This document shows positions 24,745 to 36,050 of a DNA stretch of 64,000 nt, one piece after another. How positions within the stretch are numbered: position 1 is the first letter of the stretch; each line of letters starts with the position of its first letter. Location of the stretch: NCBI GenBank assembly GCA_002007465.1, contig LNAC01000778.1:431673-495672 (forward strand), given 5' to 3'. A program made the translations under genes and the position numbers. The DNA is from Ailurus styani (lineage: Eukaryota; Chordata; Mammalia; Carnivora; Ailuridae). The notes beneath the pieces are model-generated. The model ran no database searches, was not told the origin of the DNA, and saw nothing but the letters and a program-made list of their open reading frames with translations.

Positions 24745-24826
24745 GATGGACAAGCTGAAATTTTGTACACTTTTTGGAATTCAGTTACTCAAGCACTTTC
24801 TTCTCAATTTCGCATGGCAACAGATT
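24745..24826 (+). CDS. COG5: COG5 internal exon (first of four in window)
   Basis: This 82-bp exon encodes 27 codons plus one base, starting [11 protein letters not shown] and ending S-Q-F-R-M-A-T-D. It is preceded by the acceptor ...gggtcacag and followed by a perfect gtaagt donor. The reading frame enters in phase 0 and leaves one base (T), which joins CT of the next exon to make Ser. The peptide matches the middle of COG5 as I remember it. COG5 belongs to lobe B (COG5-8) of the COG complex, a CATCHR-family tether on the cytosolic face of the Golgi. The complex captures retrograde intra-Golgi vesicles and so keeps glycosyltransferases in place. The preceding exon is not found in the 24.7 kb upstream, so that intron extends beyond the window. 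Small differences from the human peptide (for example R for H near the end) look like ordinary species variation. Confidence 0.95.
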
Positions 24827-25208
24827 GTAAGTATGCTATTTATTTTGCAGTTTCATTTCCATATGCTTTAAAGTTTTCCACATGCTTTAAAATGTAATGT
24901 CAAGAAGTTTTGCTTAATTGGTTTATAATACACATTTTTAAAAAACTCATTGACTAATTATTGTTTCTTATGCTAGCCATATATTTAGTTCTATAAACAA
25001 TAAGTTAATTTTTTATGTTTTTAATTAGTATGAGGGATAAAATTCTCCAGAAGAATGAGTTAATTCTCCATAATTCAAACATAGAGGAACTCTGAAGTTT
25101 TCCAATGTAAAGGGTGTAAAGCAGTTGATGTTGAAGAATTTCGTTGATACTTATTTTCTAACTAAAAGATATTAAAATACAAGACTTAATATATTTCCTT
25201 ATTATTAA

Positions 25209-25313
25209 AAATGAGGAGTAAGTGCTGTGAATTGTGTAATACTGATGAGTCACAGACCTGTATCCCTGAAGCAAATAATACATTATATGTTAATTTTAAA
25301 TAAATAAATAAAT
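25209..25313 (+). mobile_element. Very short L1 3' end
   Basis: About 100 bp: gatgagtcacagacctgtat and an aataaataaataata tail; aaatgagga occurs on both sides (about 25211 and 25334). Confidence 0.8.
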
Positions 25314-25375
25314 AATAACTACACGGGGGGAGAAATGAGGATGTGTTGAATGAGCAGATGAAATACCTTCATCAT

Positions 25376-25417
25376 GGGCACCTGGGTGGCTCAGTTGATT
25401 AAGCATCTGCTCCTGGC
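25376..25417 (+). mobile_element. SINE 5' fragment only
   Basis: gggcacctgggtggctcagt start, then similarity stops after about 42 bp with no TC tract or A-tail, next to an old L1. Confidence 0.85.
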
Positions 25418-25439
25418 AAGTAATGATCAACTGTCTGTC

Positions 25440-28110
25440 AGTGTTAAGTTAACTTTTCCTAGATTTTTGTAAAACTCATATCACACAGGCTGTGTTCTTT
25501 TGTATCAGCATAATTATTGTAAGATTCATCCATGTTGTTGCACATATCAGTGGTCCCTTTTTATTGCTGATTAGTATTCCGCTGTATAGAGTATACAAGT
25601 TTGTTTATCCATTCCCCAGATGGGAGACAACTGGGTTGTTACAGCTTTGGGTTATTATGAGTAAAGCTACTGCAATTGTTCGCATAGAAGTCTTTTGTAG
25701 ATGTATGTGTTCATTCTCGGGTAAATATATGAGTGGAATTGCCTGATCATTTGATGAGTATGTATTTAACTTGTAAATAACTGCTAAACTGTTTTCCAAG
25801 GTGGATGTACCATTCTGCATTCCCATTAACAATCTTTCATAACTCCAGTTGCTCTGCATCCTTATTGATCCATGATATTGTCAGTTGTTTTAATTTTAGC
25901 CATTCTTATGAGCATGTAGTGGATTTTCATTGTGATTTTAACTTCCACTAGCTTAAAGACTAATGATGACCCATGTTTTCACATGCTCATTAGGTATCTA
26001 CTTATCTTCTTCGGTCATGTGTTTGTCAAAATTAATGGCTTTTTAAAAAATTTTTTAGTTTATTGCTTGTTCTCTTATTATTTGAGTCTTAAGAGATCTT
26101 TATATATTCTAGATCCACAGTCCTTTCTCAGATTTACGTTTTGCAAATATATTTCTTTTGTCTGTGGTTTGCCTTTTCATTTCCTTAACAGTGCCTTCCA
26201 AATGATGAAAGTTAATTTTAATAGAGTCAGACTTACCAATTTTTCTTTTATAATTTCCTTTTTTTTTTGACCAAAGAAATCTTTGTCTAACCCAAGGCCA
26301 GAAGTATCTCCCCCTATATTTTATTCCAGAAGTTTTACTAAGTTCATTTGAAGTTAATTTTTGTATATGGTATGAGATATAAGGGTCAAGGTATTTCTTT
26401 GAATATAGATCTGAAAGATTATATGCCACCTATTGACTGCCCTGGTACTCTTGTAGAAAATCATGTGGTTATATCCGTGTAAGACTATTTCTAGAGTTTT
26501 CTCTCTCTCTCTCTTTTGCATCTATATGTTTGTAATCACTAAAGTATAAATTCTTTTATATTATTTCATTTATCAAAACAATTTTAGTTACTCTAGGTCC
26601 TTTGCTTTTCCATATATATTTCAGAAGCAGGTTGTTGTTCTTCTAAAAATGTTTCCTGAGACTTTGATTAGGATTACCTGATGAATCTACAGATCATTTT
26701 GTGATAAATTCACATCTTAACAGTATTGAGTTTTCTGATCCCTGAGTATAATACCCCATTGATCTAGGTCTTTTATAATTTTATCAGTGCTATATAGTTT
26801 TTAGTGTGCAAGTCTAGCAAATATTTTCTTAAATTTATTACTATTTCATAGTTTTTGATACTGTTGTAAATGGTATTTTTAAAATTTTAGTTTACAAGTG
26901 TTCATTGTTAAAATATAGACATACAGTTAATTTCTATGTACTGACCTTGTATCTTTGACTTTACTACCCATACTTACTAGTCTAGTTCTTTTTGGAGATT
27001 TTTTTTTTTTTAGCATTTTCTATATTGATGATCATATAGTTTGCAAATAAAGGCAGTTTCATTTCTTTTCCAATCTGGCTTCCTTTCATTTCTTTTCTTG
27101 GTTACCACCTCCAGTAGTGTAGAATTGAAGTAGTTTCTGCCTTGTTTATAATCTTAGGAAGCATTCAGTCCACCTTTAATATCTTAATGGCAGGTTTTTC
27201 AGTGATGCCATTAATCGGGTTGAGGAAGTTCCTTCCATTTATAGTTTTTGAGAGTTTTTTTATACTATTGTTAATTTTTTTACAGTGCTTTTCTTCATCC
27301 TTGTAGACAAATGGATTTAGTTACTTTAGTATGTTAATACTAAATACATTCTTAGATAAACCCCACATGGTCATGATATATTATCTTTTTTATATGTTAT
27401 TGGATTCAAACTGAGTATAAGGTTTGTTGAATGTGTTTATAAGATATAGATATTTAGTTTTCTTAATGTCTTTTTCCAGCGTGGGTATCGGGGTAATGCT
27501 AGCCTCAGAGAAAAAATGGTAAAGTATTCCATCCTGTTCAACTTTGTCAAGCAGTTAATGTAAAATTGGCATTATTCCTCTGTAGATGTTTGGTAGAATT
27601 CACCAAGGAAGTTATCTGGGCTGAATTTTCTTGGTGTGAAGATTTTAACTACAAATTCAACTTTTTTTCTTAGATTATTCCATTTATTTCTTCTTGGGTA
27701 AGCTTTGGTAGTTTATGTCTTTCAAAGAGTTTTTCTAGTTCATTGAAGTTTTCTAATTTATTGGCATGAAGTTGCTTGTAATGCTTCCTTATTACCCTTT
27801 GAATGTATGTGAAATATGTGATGCTTTATATTCCTGATATTAGTTTTTTCTTTTTTCCTAATAATTACAACTAGAGGTTTATGAATTTTATTTATCTTCT
27901 CAGAAACCAACTTTTGGTTTCATTGATTTTTCTCTTTTTTATTTTCAATTTTTGTTTTCTGCTCTTGTATTGTTTATTTGCTTCGCTTTGGGCTTGATAA
28001 GCTCATTTTCTTGTTTAATCAGGTTAAGTTTAGATTATTGTTTTAACCCTCCCTTTTCTAATTTGTTTATGCTGCAGATTTATCTATAAGCAGTATTTTA
28101 GCTGCATGCC
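25440..28110 (-). mobile_element. Long old L1 (ORF2), antisense
   Basis: About 2.7 kb of reversed L1 ORF2, including ttctgcattcccattaacaa (near 25813), a tttgattaggattacctg block (near 26660) and ccaacttttggtttcattg (near 27907). Heavily mutated. It fills the first part of the 14.7-kb COG5 intron. Confidence 0.85.
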
Positions 28111-28385
28111 ATCTTATTATTTTTCCAAACATATAGAAAAGTTAAAATAGCAAAAAGCATCTATGTATCTATACCTTCAATTCAGTATTTGTTAACAGTT
28201 TTCTCACTAAATGAGTATTTTGAAACTGATGTGTTTGTTTGAAATTTAAAATTCATGAATTATTTTTAGGAAGTAGTTTTTCAAATATTCAGATATAATA
28301 TTATGTAAATACAGACTTTCAGTAGTTTCTCACACCATGTATGAAAGTAATGGGTTTTCATGAAAACCATAATCACCATGAAGTT

Positions 28386-28495
28386 TTCTTTAATATTTAA
28401 CTTCTCACATGATAAGCCAATTATGTTTAATGGAATACATTTCTTTAATATTTAACTTCTCACATGATAAGCCAATTATGTTTAATGGAATACAT
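28386..28495 (+). repeat. Perfect tandem duplication, 2 x 55 bp
   Basis: The segment 28386-28440 is repeated base for base at 28441-28495 (both begin ttctttaatatttaacttct). No repeat family is recognisable in it. Confidence 0.98.
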
Positions 28496-28675
28496 TTACT
28501 AATATGCCAGAAAGGAAATACAAAGATGTAAATTTACCCACAAAATATGTAAGCATAATTATAAAGTTGATTAAAACCTCAGTTTTTAGATAGAATAAAA
28601 GAAAACGAATGTTAAAAGCTCGTTTATAACTATTACAAGATACCTCTTTTTAAGCATTTATTAAAAATGTACTTA

Positions 28676-28788
28676 GGGCACCTGGGTGGCTCAGTTAAGT
28701 GTTCGTCCAACTCTTGATTTCCGCTCAGGTCATGATCTCAGGGCCATGAGATGGAGCCCCATGTTGGGGTGGGAGGAGTTTGCTTGAG

Positions 28789-28851
<63 letters not shown>

Positions 28852-28918
28852 GCTTCTCTCCCCACTGATGCACACACTCGCACATTCTCTCTCTCTCTCT
28901 TTAAAAATAAATAAATAA
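28676..28918 (+). mobile_element. CAN SINE with long (CT)n
   Basis: gggcacctgggtggctcagt head; flanks aaaatgtactta and aaaatatactta are a diverged target-site duplication. Confidence 0.93.
28790..28842 (+). repeat. (TC)n microsatellite in SINE
   Basis: About 26 uninterrupted TC units, the longest such tract in the window. Confidence 0.95.
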
Positions 28919-29715
28919 TTTTTTTAAAATATACTTAAAGCCTTTTTTGAAAGCTTAGAATTGTTATAGTCAGTATTTAGTGTATAAATTTAGTTCCTAT
29001 TTTGAATATTCCTTCTCTCAATGACAGGAATGTATTAAAGAAAATTGCCTTGAGCATACTTGAAAAATTTCAAACCTTTAACCAACTGAATCTTCCAGTA
29101 TTATTTATTATTGGTTGATTTAGCACATTTTTAGTAGAAATTGTATGAGGTAAACTTCATGCCAACAAATCACACAGTTAATGCGGTGAGGCTACAAAAG
29201 AAATGTTCTTCTCTGCTAATTCGGTCATCTGTCAATTCTGGAGCTGATTGAATTTTCTTATGGATAATTTTTTCCTACTTTTCTTCATGTCTAATAATTT
29301 TTGATTGAGTATCAGACATGAATTTTACAGTGTTTGATACTGACACTTTTACCTTCCTATAAATATTCTTTGATACTGTCGAGTGACTTAGAAACAATTT
29401 GTTTTTTTTGAGTCTTGCTTGTAAGATTTATTAGCAAAACCTGAGCAGTATTTGGTCTAGAGCTAATTATTTTCTACCCCTGAGGCAATACTTTTCTTCG
29501 TACTCTACCAAATATTCTGAATTATAAGGTTTTCCAACATGGCTGTCAGGAACAGGCACGCTTCCCAGTCACATGTGAGTAACAGGTATATTCTTTCTAA
29601 TCCTGCATGGTTTCTTCCCCCAGACTCTGGAACTTTTCTCACACACATATGCTGTGTAGTGTTCTGCTGAGTACTAATGGTGGACCATTTGCAGATTTCT
29701 GCAGTTAATCTTTTT

Positions 29716-29918
29716 TTTTTTTTTTTAGAGATTTTATTTGTTTATTTGACAGAGAGAGACACAGTGAGAGGGGAATACAAGCAGGGGGAGTGGGAGAGGG
29801 AGAAGCAGGCTCCCCGCCAAGCAGGGAGCCCGATGCGATGCGGGGCTTGATCCCAGGATCCTGGGATCATGACCTGAGCCGAAGACAGGCGGTTAACAAC
29901 TGAGCCACCCAGGTGCCC
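29716..29918 (-). mobile_element. CAN SINE with 17-bp target-site duplication
   Basis: ctgcagttaatcttttt repeats at 29699-29715 and 29919-29935. Confidence 0.96.
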
Positions 29919-30044
29919 CTGCAGTTAATCTTTTTGAGGAGCTCTCCTCTCTCTGGTATTCTGTCCCATGAACTCTAGTTGCTTCAGTTTTCCTGGTCTT
30001 GGGGACAGTAGGGGTAGAGGAGTCTCTTCCCCTTTCCAGTGCCC

Positions 30045-30139
30045 CTTTTCTTTAGGGGGAAGGTACAGGATATTGAAAAAATTTCCTAATGACACTCATT
30101 GTCTTAATAACCCAGGCTGGTCACTGAGAATGAGCAGAA
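30045..30139 (+). repeat. Inverted repeat, left arm
   Basis: 95 bp whose reverse complement occurs at 31070-31164 with 5 differences by hand alignment (about 95% identity). Confidence 0.93.
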
Positions 30140-30539
30140 ATAGGGTAATTAGTGGCTGGTAAGCAAGTTAATAGAGGGTTTTTTTTCCAGGGAGGGGGAG
30201 GAGGCTTTGGAATCAAGAGTACCACCTCTTTTCTTCCCCTAAATGGGCATAGTTGGATGGATCATAGGCTGTTAGGTGTGTTTTTTGTTATTACAATTAG
30301 ATGAGGTCATCTGGAGGGTTAACAGTGTCTAAACTGGATCAAACCAGTGGAAAATTGGATGATGTGGGCTTGTTTGGAGCTGTGGCTTCTGGCATCCCAC
30401 CTTAGCTTCTGGTAGCAAGCAGTACCTGTGAGCAGGGTTAGAAAACTTAGTTGTGATTTGTTAGTGAGTCCCCGGTGACACTGGGTGGTCATAGGGTTCA
30501 CCTCATTTATTTCCTATCTCTCAAGGATCAGTGTCTTTT

Positions 30540-30741
30540 TTTTTTTAAGATTTTATTTATTTATTTGACACAGAGAGAGAGAGATCACAAGTAGGCAGAG
30601 AGGCAGGCAGAGAGGAGAGAGAAGGAAGCAGGCTCTCCCTGCAGAGCAGAGAGCCCCATGCAGGGCTCGATCCCAGGACCCTGAGATCATGATCTGAGCT
30701 GAAGGCAGAGGCTTAACCCACTGAGCCACCCAGGTGCCCCA
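30540..30741 (-). mobile_element. CAN SINE with 14-bp target-site duplication
   Basis: gatcagtgtctttt repeats at 30526-30539 and 30742-30755; lies between the arms of the inverted repeat. Confidence 0.96.
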
Positions 30742-30815
30742 GATCAGTGTCTTTTATTACATGCTATCTTTTAATGCATGGTGTTTAAACACCATTATTT
30801 CTTGTATTTTGTCTG

Positions 30816-30843
30816 TTGTTTTGTTTTGTTTTGTTTTGTTTTT
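30816..30843 (+). repeat. (TTTTG)n
   Basis: Five units of tttg/ttttg. Confidence 0.85.
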
Positions 30844-31069
30844 GGTTGTTCCAGATAGGTTAGTTCTGGTCCCTGTTACTCCACCTTGACCAGAAGCAGA
30901 AGTACTTCATCTAGTTTTAAGTGTCATGATTAAAAGTACATTTCAAAATAGTTTATGGTATGTGTGTGTTTAATGGTACTGTCACTTACTTCTCTTTGGT
31001 CATCTGCTTTCTTATCCTTAACCATTATAATAAGCCTTTTGCATTTTTCGCATGCTCTCCTTTTTCTTA

Positions 31070-31164
31070 TTCTGCTTATTCTCAGTGACCAGCCTGGGTT
31101 GTTAAGACAATGAATGTCATTAGGAAATTCTTTCAATATCCCGTACCTTCCCCCTAAAGAAAAG
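31070..31164 (-). repeat. Inverted repeat, right arm
   Basis: Partner of 30045-30139; the 930-bp spacer contains a young SINE. Confidence 0.93.
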
Positions 31165-31399
31165 CCTTAACTTTCTCCCGGTGGATCTCTGAGTATAAGG
31201 TGACAATCTTACTCTTCAGAGCTACCCATTCACTGTTGGCCACCTGTCTGCTTTGTTTACTTTTTGCTCGAAGCAACACCATTCATAGGTCTCTTTGTTC
31301 TATCTTGTGTTTCTCTTTTTCTTTTGATTTCTTCCTCTCAGATAGGAAACCTATCAAGTTGCTCTAATCTAGTAAAAAACTAAAAACTAGAGAGTTCCT

Positions 31400-31570
31400 C
31401 TTTAGTTACTATTTAATCTTTTTATCCAAACTTCTCAAAAGAGTAGTTTGCACTTTTTTGTCTTCATTTTCATGCTGCTGATTTCTCAACTAGGTGTACT
31501 TCAGCAGTCTGTCACCGTTCTTATCGAAATTGTTCTCATTAAAGTAAGCAGTAACCTACCCTTTTAATTA
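31400..31570 (+). mobile_element. Ancient L2 fragment
   Basis: cagtctgtcaccgttcttat ... gttctcattaaagtaagcag matches the L2 reverse-transcriptase upstream block, strongly diverged. Confidence 0.45.
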
Positions 31571-31609
31571 CAAAATCCAGGAGATGTTTTTCAGTTCTTA
31601 CATTACAGG

Positions 31610-32325
31610 ACCTATCTAGCTTGCGTAGTTGGAAGAAGCTACTGAGAGGAAATAGAATATTTGGGGGCAGAAAATTCCATTAATATTACACATTCAGAGT
31701 AGTTTGTTACTTCTGATAGTATTATTACTTTAATAACTTCCTTTGGGAGAACTCCAAAGCAAGTTGTTTATAAAGTACCTTCCATTTATATAGCACATAC
31801 AGTCCCTGAAGTGTACTGTAGTATTTCTTAAAATTATAGACAGGCAATATTAAGGAATGCAACCATCTGCAGAGTTGAAGATGATACACAATGTAACAGA
31901 TTGTCTAAGTAAGTAATATTTTGGCAGAAAATATCTAAAGGGAAATTTTCCTAGTTAGGAACATGTTCTTTCTGATTATAAATGTTCATGCTTAGTAAAA
32001 AAAAAGTTCTATTAGGTATAATAAAATATAACCCAAGACAATGAATTTACTTTATTAAAAATGGGGCTTGAACTTGTCACCTTGAAAATGCAAAATACCT
32101 CTAAGATATCTGCCACTTTAATTATCTATGGGTGATAGTTATTTCCAAAATGACTTCTAAGCTTTATGTCTGTTACTTTTATATTGTAGTTCCTAGGTAA
32201 TAGTATTTGTTGACCAATCTGTTGGGTTATAATATATATATATATTTAAAGTCTTAGTAGAAAAAAGCAAGATAAACATTACCATTTTAAGCTCTTTGAA
32301 ATTAGAACATAATTCTTCTTTTTTT
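31610..32325. other. Intron, no gene seen
   Basis: Unique-looking AT-rich sequence; short (TA)n at about 32230-32245. Confidence 0.5.
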
Positions 32326-32329
32326 ATCT

Positions 32330-32600
32330 GATGATTTTCCCAGACTGTCTCATCCCCCTTACTTTGCCCTATTTTTCATCATAGCTCTTATCACTTGTTA
32401 ATATACCATATTACTTAGTTTTCGTGTCTGGATCCCTTTTCCCCCACTAGAATGTAATTTCCATAAGACACAAAATTTTATTTTGATCACAGCAGTGTTT
32501 TTGATAGTCAGAAAAGTAACTGGCACACAGTAGGACTTCAATAAGGGCTTGTTGACTAGAAGGAAGAAAGGAAAAGAGGAAGGAATCAAGTAAGAAAAAA
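32330..32600 (+). mobile_element. L2 3' end
   Basis: ccactagaatgtaatttcca then ctggcacacagtaggacttc, the standard L2 3' end order. Confidence 0.75.
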
Positions 32601-32650
32601 TGCCAATGCCCTTTTGTAAAAGCTTAAGAACTTAACAAAAACTATTTTTT

Positions 32651-32889
32651 TATTAATATATTATTTATTTATTTTTATTCTTTGCCCCAGGGGTACAGGT
32701 CTGTGAATCATCCGGCTTACATCTTTCACAGCATTTACCAAAGCACAAACCCTCCCCAGTGTCCATAACCCATCCACCCTATCCCTACCCTCCCACCCCC
32801 TAGTAACCCTCAGTTTGTTTTGTGAGATTAGGAGTCTTTTTATGGTTTGTCTCCTTCCCCAGGGGTACATGCACCCGAATGTTTATAGC
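32651..32889 (-). mobile_element. Short L1 with 5' inversion and 17-bp target-site duplication
   Basis: 32651 to about 32860 is a reversed L1 3' end (ggggtacaggtctgtgaatc). From about 32860 the sequence flips to forward L1 (catgcacccgaatgtttata), a part of ORF2 lying further upstream. aacaaaaactatttttt repeats at 32634-32650 and 32890-32906 bound the whole, so both parts arrived in one event. Confidence 0.92.
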
Positions 32890-32909
32890 AACAAAAACTA
32901 TTTTTTGAA

Positions 32910-33655
32910 GTATTTTGAAATATCCTGGCAAGTAAATCTTTTAAAAAATGTTTAAACCCTTTGTATAATATCATTCTCTCAAAACTCTTATGCAACTCAA
33001 GGAGGTGATTCATACAATTAAGAGAGTGATGTGGTATATATTTGTAGTGCTTTGGAAAACCAAGTGTGAGTAAAAGGAACACTGAGGAGGTATATGTGTT
33101 TTAAGATTTAGAAAGCTTTAATACTTGACATGTATGCTAAAACTCATTTTCTTTACTTTTTAAAAAATATAGTGATAAATCAGGAGTCTAGTTGTCCTGA
33201 GAAGTAGGGGAATGAGCAACCTGTATGAATTATGAGTACTTTTTTTACTGTAGATTTTTTTTAAATGTTAGAATGATGTGCATGTTAAATGATACTATGA
33301 TACATTTCTTAAAAGTTAATGTACAACTTAAAAATACATACTTAGGAGTTATATCCCCCACCTTCATTTAAAGTACCTTTTAGAATTTTGATCCCTGCAG
33401 TTGAAGCACTTTTTTACTTGTAGAGTTCTAATGGGTTTATAAGAGACCATCCTAAGCAGCCTGTGTTTAGCACATAAATTCAAAAACTTGGAGTTTGTTC
33501 AAAAAGAGGAAAAACTATTTTTGAGAACTTGAGTCTTTTTTTTAGGAAAATACTAAAAGTTTATAGAACCTATAGGAAGGTGAGTCTTAGCCATCAAATA
33601 AGTTTTTGGAGACTTTCTTTGCAGAGACAATTTGATCATGTAAATCTCTGATAAA
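32910..33655. other. Intron, no gene seen
   Basis: Unique-looking sequence. Confidence 0.5.
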
Positions 33656-33659
33656 AATC

Positions 33660-33875
33660 TTTTATTGATATACATATATCTCATACATATATCTTTTGTT
33701 AACCAATATCTTATATTGGTTTTATAAAAATATATCTATTCCTATATATAAGTACTAATAGAAGATATTGGTATATATAAATATAGCTATTTATATTTTT
33801 ATATTGGTTTTATATATAAATATTTTGTATATATTTTATATAAATATTTTATACTTATATATCTATTGCACACCT
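33660..33875. repeat. AT-rich low-complexity tract
   Basis: Dense tatata/atatta motifs with recurring ttatattggttttata-like units, followed by an L1-like 3' end (caatgttacaactcagttat). Confidence 0.7.
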
Positions 33876-33961
33876 TGAACTAATGCAATGTTACAACTCA
33901 GTTATATCTCACTAAAACAAAAAATTGAAGATTAAAAATTTTCATTAATTCCCTGTTACTC

Positions 33962-34168
33962 TTTTTTTTTTTTTTAAGATTTTATTTATCTGTTTTAGAG
34001 ATAGAGCATGTGAGCAGGTGGGCGTGGGAGAAGCAGAGGGAGAGGGACAAGCAGATACTGCACTGAACTAGGAGCCCAGCACAGGGCCTGGTCCCTTGAT
34101 CCTGAGATCACAACCTGAGCTGAAATCAAGAGTCAGACACATAATCAACTGAGCCACCCACTCCCCCT
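33962..34168 (-). mobile_element. Diverged CAN SINE
   Basis: Reversed SINE ending gagccacccactcccc; imperfect ctg(a)ttactct flanks. Confidence 0.9.
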
Positions 34169-34204
34169 GATTACTCTGAAAAAATCATTTATTATAGTAT
34201 AAGA

Positions 34205-35510
34205 CTCGTAAAGAAAAAAGTATGAGTATCATAATTATACACCTAAATGAATTTTTCAAATTTTAATATCGCTATGTAACCAAGATGAAGAACATCCTCA
34301 AGATCAAGAAACAAAGTATTATCTGACACAGGAGCTCCCCTCAGGTCTCCTGGTTTTGCCTGCCCTTCTCCTATACATATTCACTCATTTCTAATGACAT
34401 AGATTTTCTTATAATTATTATTTTATACAGATAAAATTATCCAGTTTTTACTCTTATATTTGCTGTCTGACATTTCTTACTCAGCATGCTTCTAAGAATC
34501 CTCTATATTGTTGAGTCATTCTCAATGTTGAAAAATGTTCCATTTTGTGAACATACCGTAATATATTTACCCACCATTTTATTGATGGGCATTTGGATTG
34601 TTTCCCGTTTTGAGCTATTTTAAGTAATGCTACTATGATAATTCTGTCCATTTTTACTGGGAATAAACCTGGGACTGGAAAATAGGTACACCTAGTAGAC
34701 AGAATTATATGCCTCACAGAGGTTTGCATGTTTTACCTTACATGGAAAAAGGGATTTTGCAGATGTGACTTAAGGATCTTGAGGTGGAGAGATTGTCCCG
34801 GATCATCCGGGTGGGCCCAGTATAGTCACAGAGGCCTTTAGAAGGGTAAGAGGGTGGCAGGAGAATCAGAGGAGGAGATGTGATTATCGAAACAGATGTT
34901 GGAGTTTGTAATATAATCGCGGGAAGGGGCCTGCAAGCCAAGCGGTGTAGGCAGGTGGAGAAGTCAAGGAAAAACTCCTTTAGAACCTTTGGAAGGAACA
35001 CAGCTCTGCGATAACCTGATTTTGGCTTAGACCAATTTTGTACTTCTGACGTTCAGATCTGCAGGATTATATATTTATGTTATAGTAAACCACCAAATTT
35101 GTGGTAATTTGTTACAGCAGCTATGGAAACTAATACAGTATGTAATAGAGTTTACATATGGTCAGCTTGAATAGTTTCCGCCAAAGAGTTTTCAAATGTC
35201 GCACCAATTTAAACTTTCCTTGGCAGTCCACGTTTTCCCATAGCCTTGTCAACACTTGGTATCGTTTGTGTTTTTTTCCTTTAACCATTCTGGTGGACAT
35301 TTAGTCAAATCACGTTGCAGTCTTAATTTTATTTCCCTAGTGTTTAATGATATTCATTTTTTCCACATATTTATAAGGTATTTAGACATTTTTTTTCACA
35401 GTTCCTGTTCATTTCTATGGAACTGTCTGTCTTATTGATTCCTAAGATTTTATTCACGTATTGATGATCTCTTTTCCCCCTCTTTGGCTGTCTAGTTGTA
35501 CATGTGTGGG
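34205..35510 (-). mobile_element. Old L1, antisense, split by an MLT1 LTR
   Basis: The left part ends with ORF2-like sequence (tgatgggcatttggattgtt); the right part resumes after 35137 (cattctggtggacatttagt). Confidence 0.7.
34692..35137 (+). mobile_element. MLT1 LTR inside L1
   Basis: Forward order: gcagatgtgacttaaggatc, cttgaggtggagagattgtc, gtaatttgttacagcagcta, ending gaaactaatacag. ERVL-MaLR LTR without internal genes. Confidence 0.85.
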
Positions 35511-35590
35511 TCGATCGTTTTCAATTCATTCTCGGATTGGGTTGGATTGGAGTAGTTGAAGTTTTAATAAGACTCAGTCTATCTCTAATT

Positions 35591-36050
35591 TTTCTTTTTT
35601 GGGGGGGCATGCTTTTCCCAGGCTTTTAATTGAGAGATTGGAGGGTCTCCTCACCCCTGAAATACTGAGTTTGATCTAGCTCTTCAGCCTTCTGCTTCAT
35701 GAAACTTCAGAATCTGGTGAATGTCTTCATGGGAAGGAAGACCTGCGTGTGTTTGTGGCATGTTCTCTCCCCTCAGCTGGCCTTTGTTTCCAATATTTTT
35801 CCACAAATACGAAGGATATTTTACTTCTGCCATTTGAAATTTTAGACCTTGTTCCCAAGCTTCCCTTGCAAGTCCATCGCTAAGTAAATCTTCCATGGGA
35901 CGCTAGGGTTGAGAGTCCTTAAGTTTCAAATTTTATATTCCAGTTCCATGAACCACTAAAAGCTCTGCTAGTTTCTTCTCCAGCATGAGGTTCTCTGCTT
36001 GGTCCAAGCTTGAATTTATAAAGATATATATTGCTTCTTTAATTGTTATG
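35591..36050 (-). pseudogene. Unidentified processed-pseudogene-like fragment
   Basis: On the minus strand one frame reads almost continuously for about 115-120 codons with only two internal stops. The upstream part includes A-E-N-L-M-L-E-K-K-L-A-E-L-L-V-V-H-G. After stop codons at 35933-35935 and about 35903-35905, an ATG at 35894-35896 opens 70 clean codons (E-D-L-L-S-D-G-L-A-R-E-A-W-E-Q-G ... H-Q-I-L-K-F-H-E-A-E-G). After the final stop comes an ATTAAA-type signal (minus strand, 35625-35630). About 19 bases on is an A-rich tract (minus strand, about 35591-35600, beyond a C7 run). That layout is what a retrotransposed mRNA leaves behind. The composition is protein-like rather than repeat-like, but I do not recognise the parent gene. 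The 5' limit is uncertain because an L2-like stretch follows. Confidence 0.5.

Noticed and set aside
25932..26429. Overlapping open frames of 112 codons (+) and 106 codons (-)
   Set aside because: Both lie within decayed antisense L1 ORF2 sequence.
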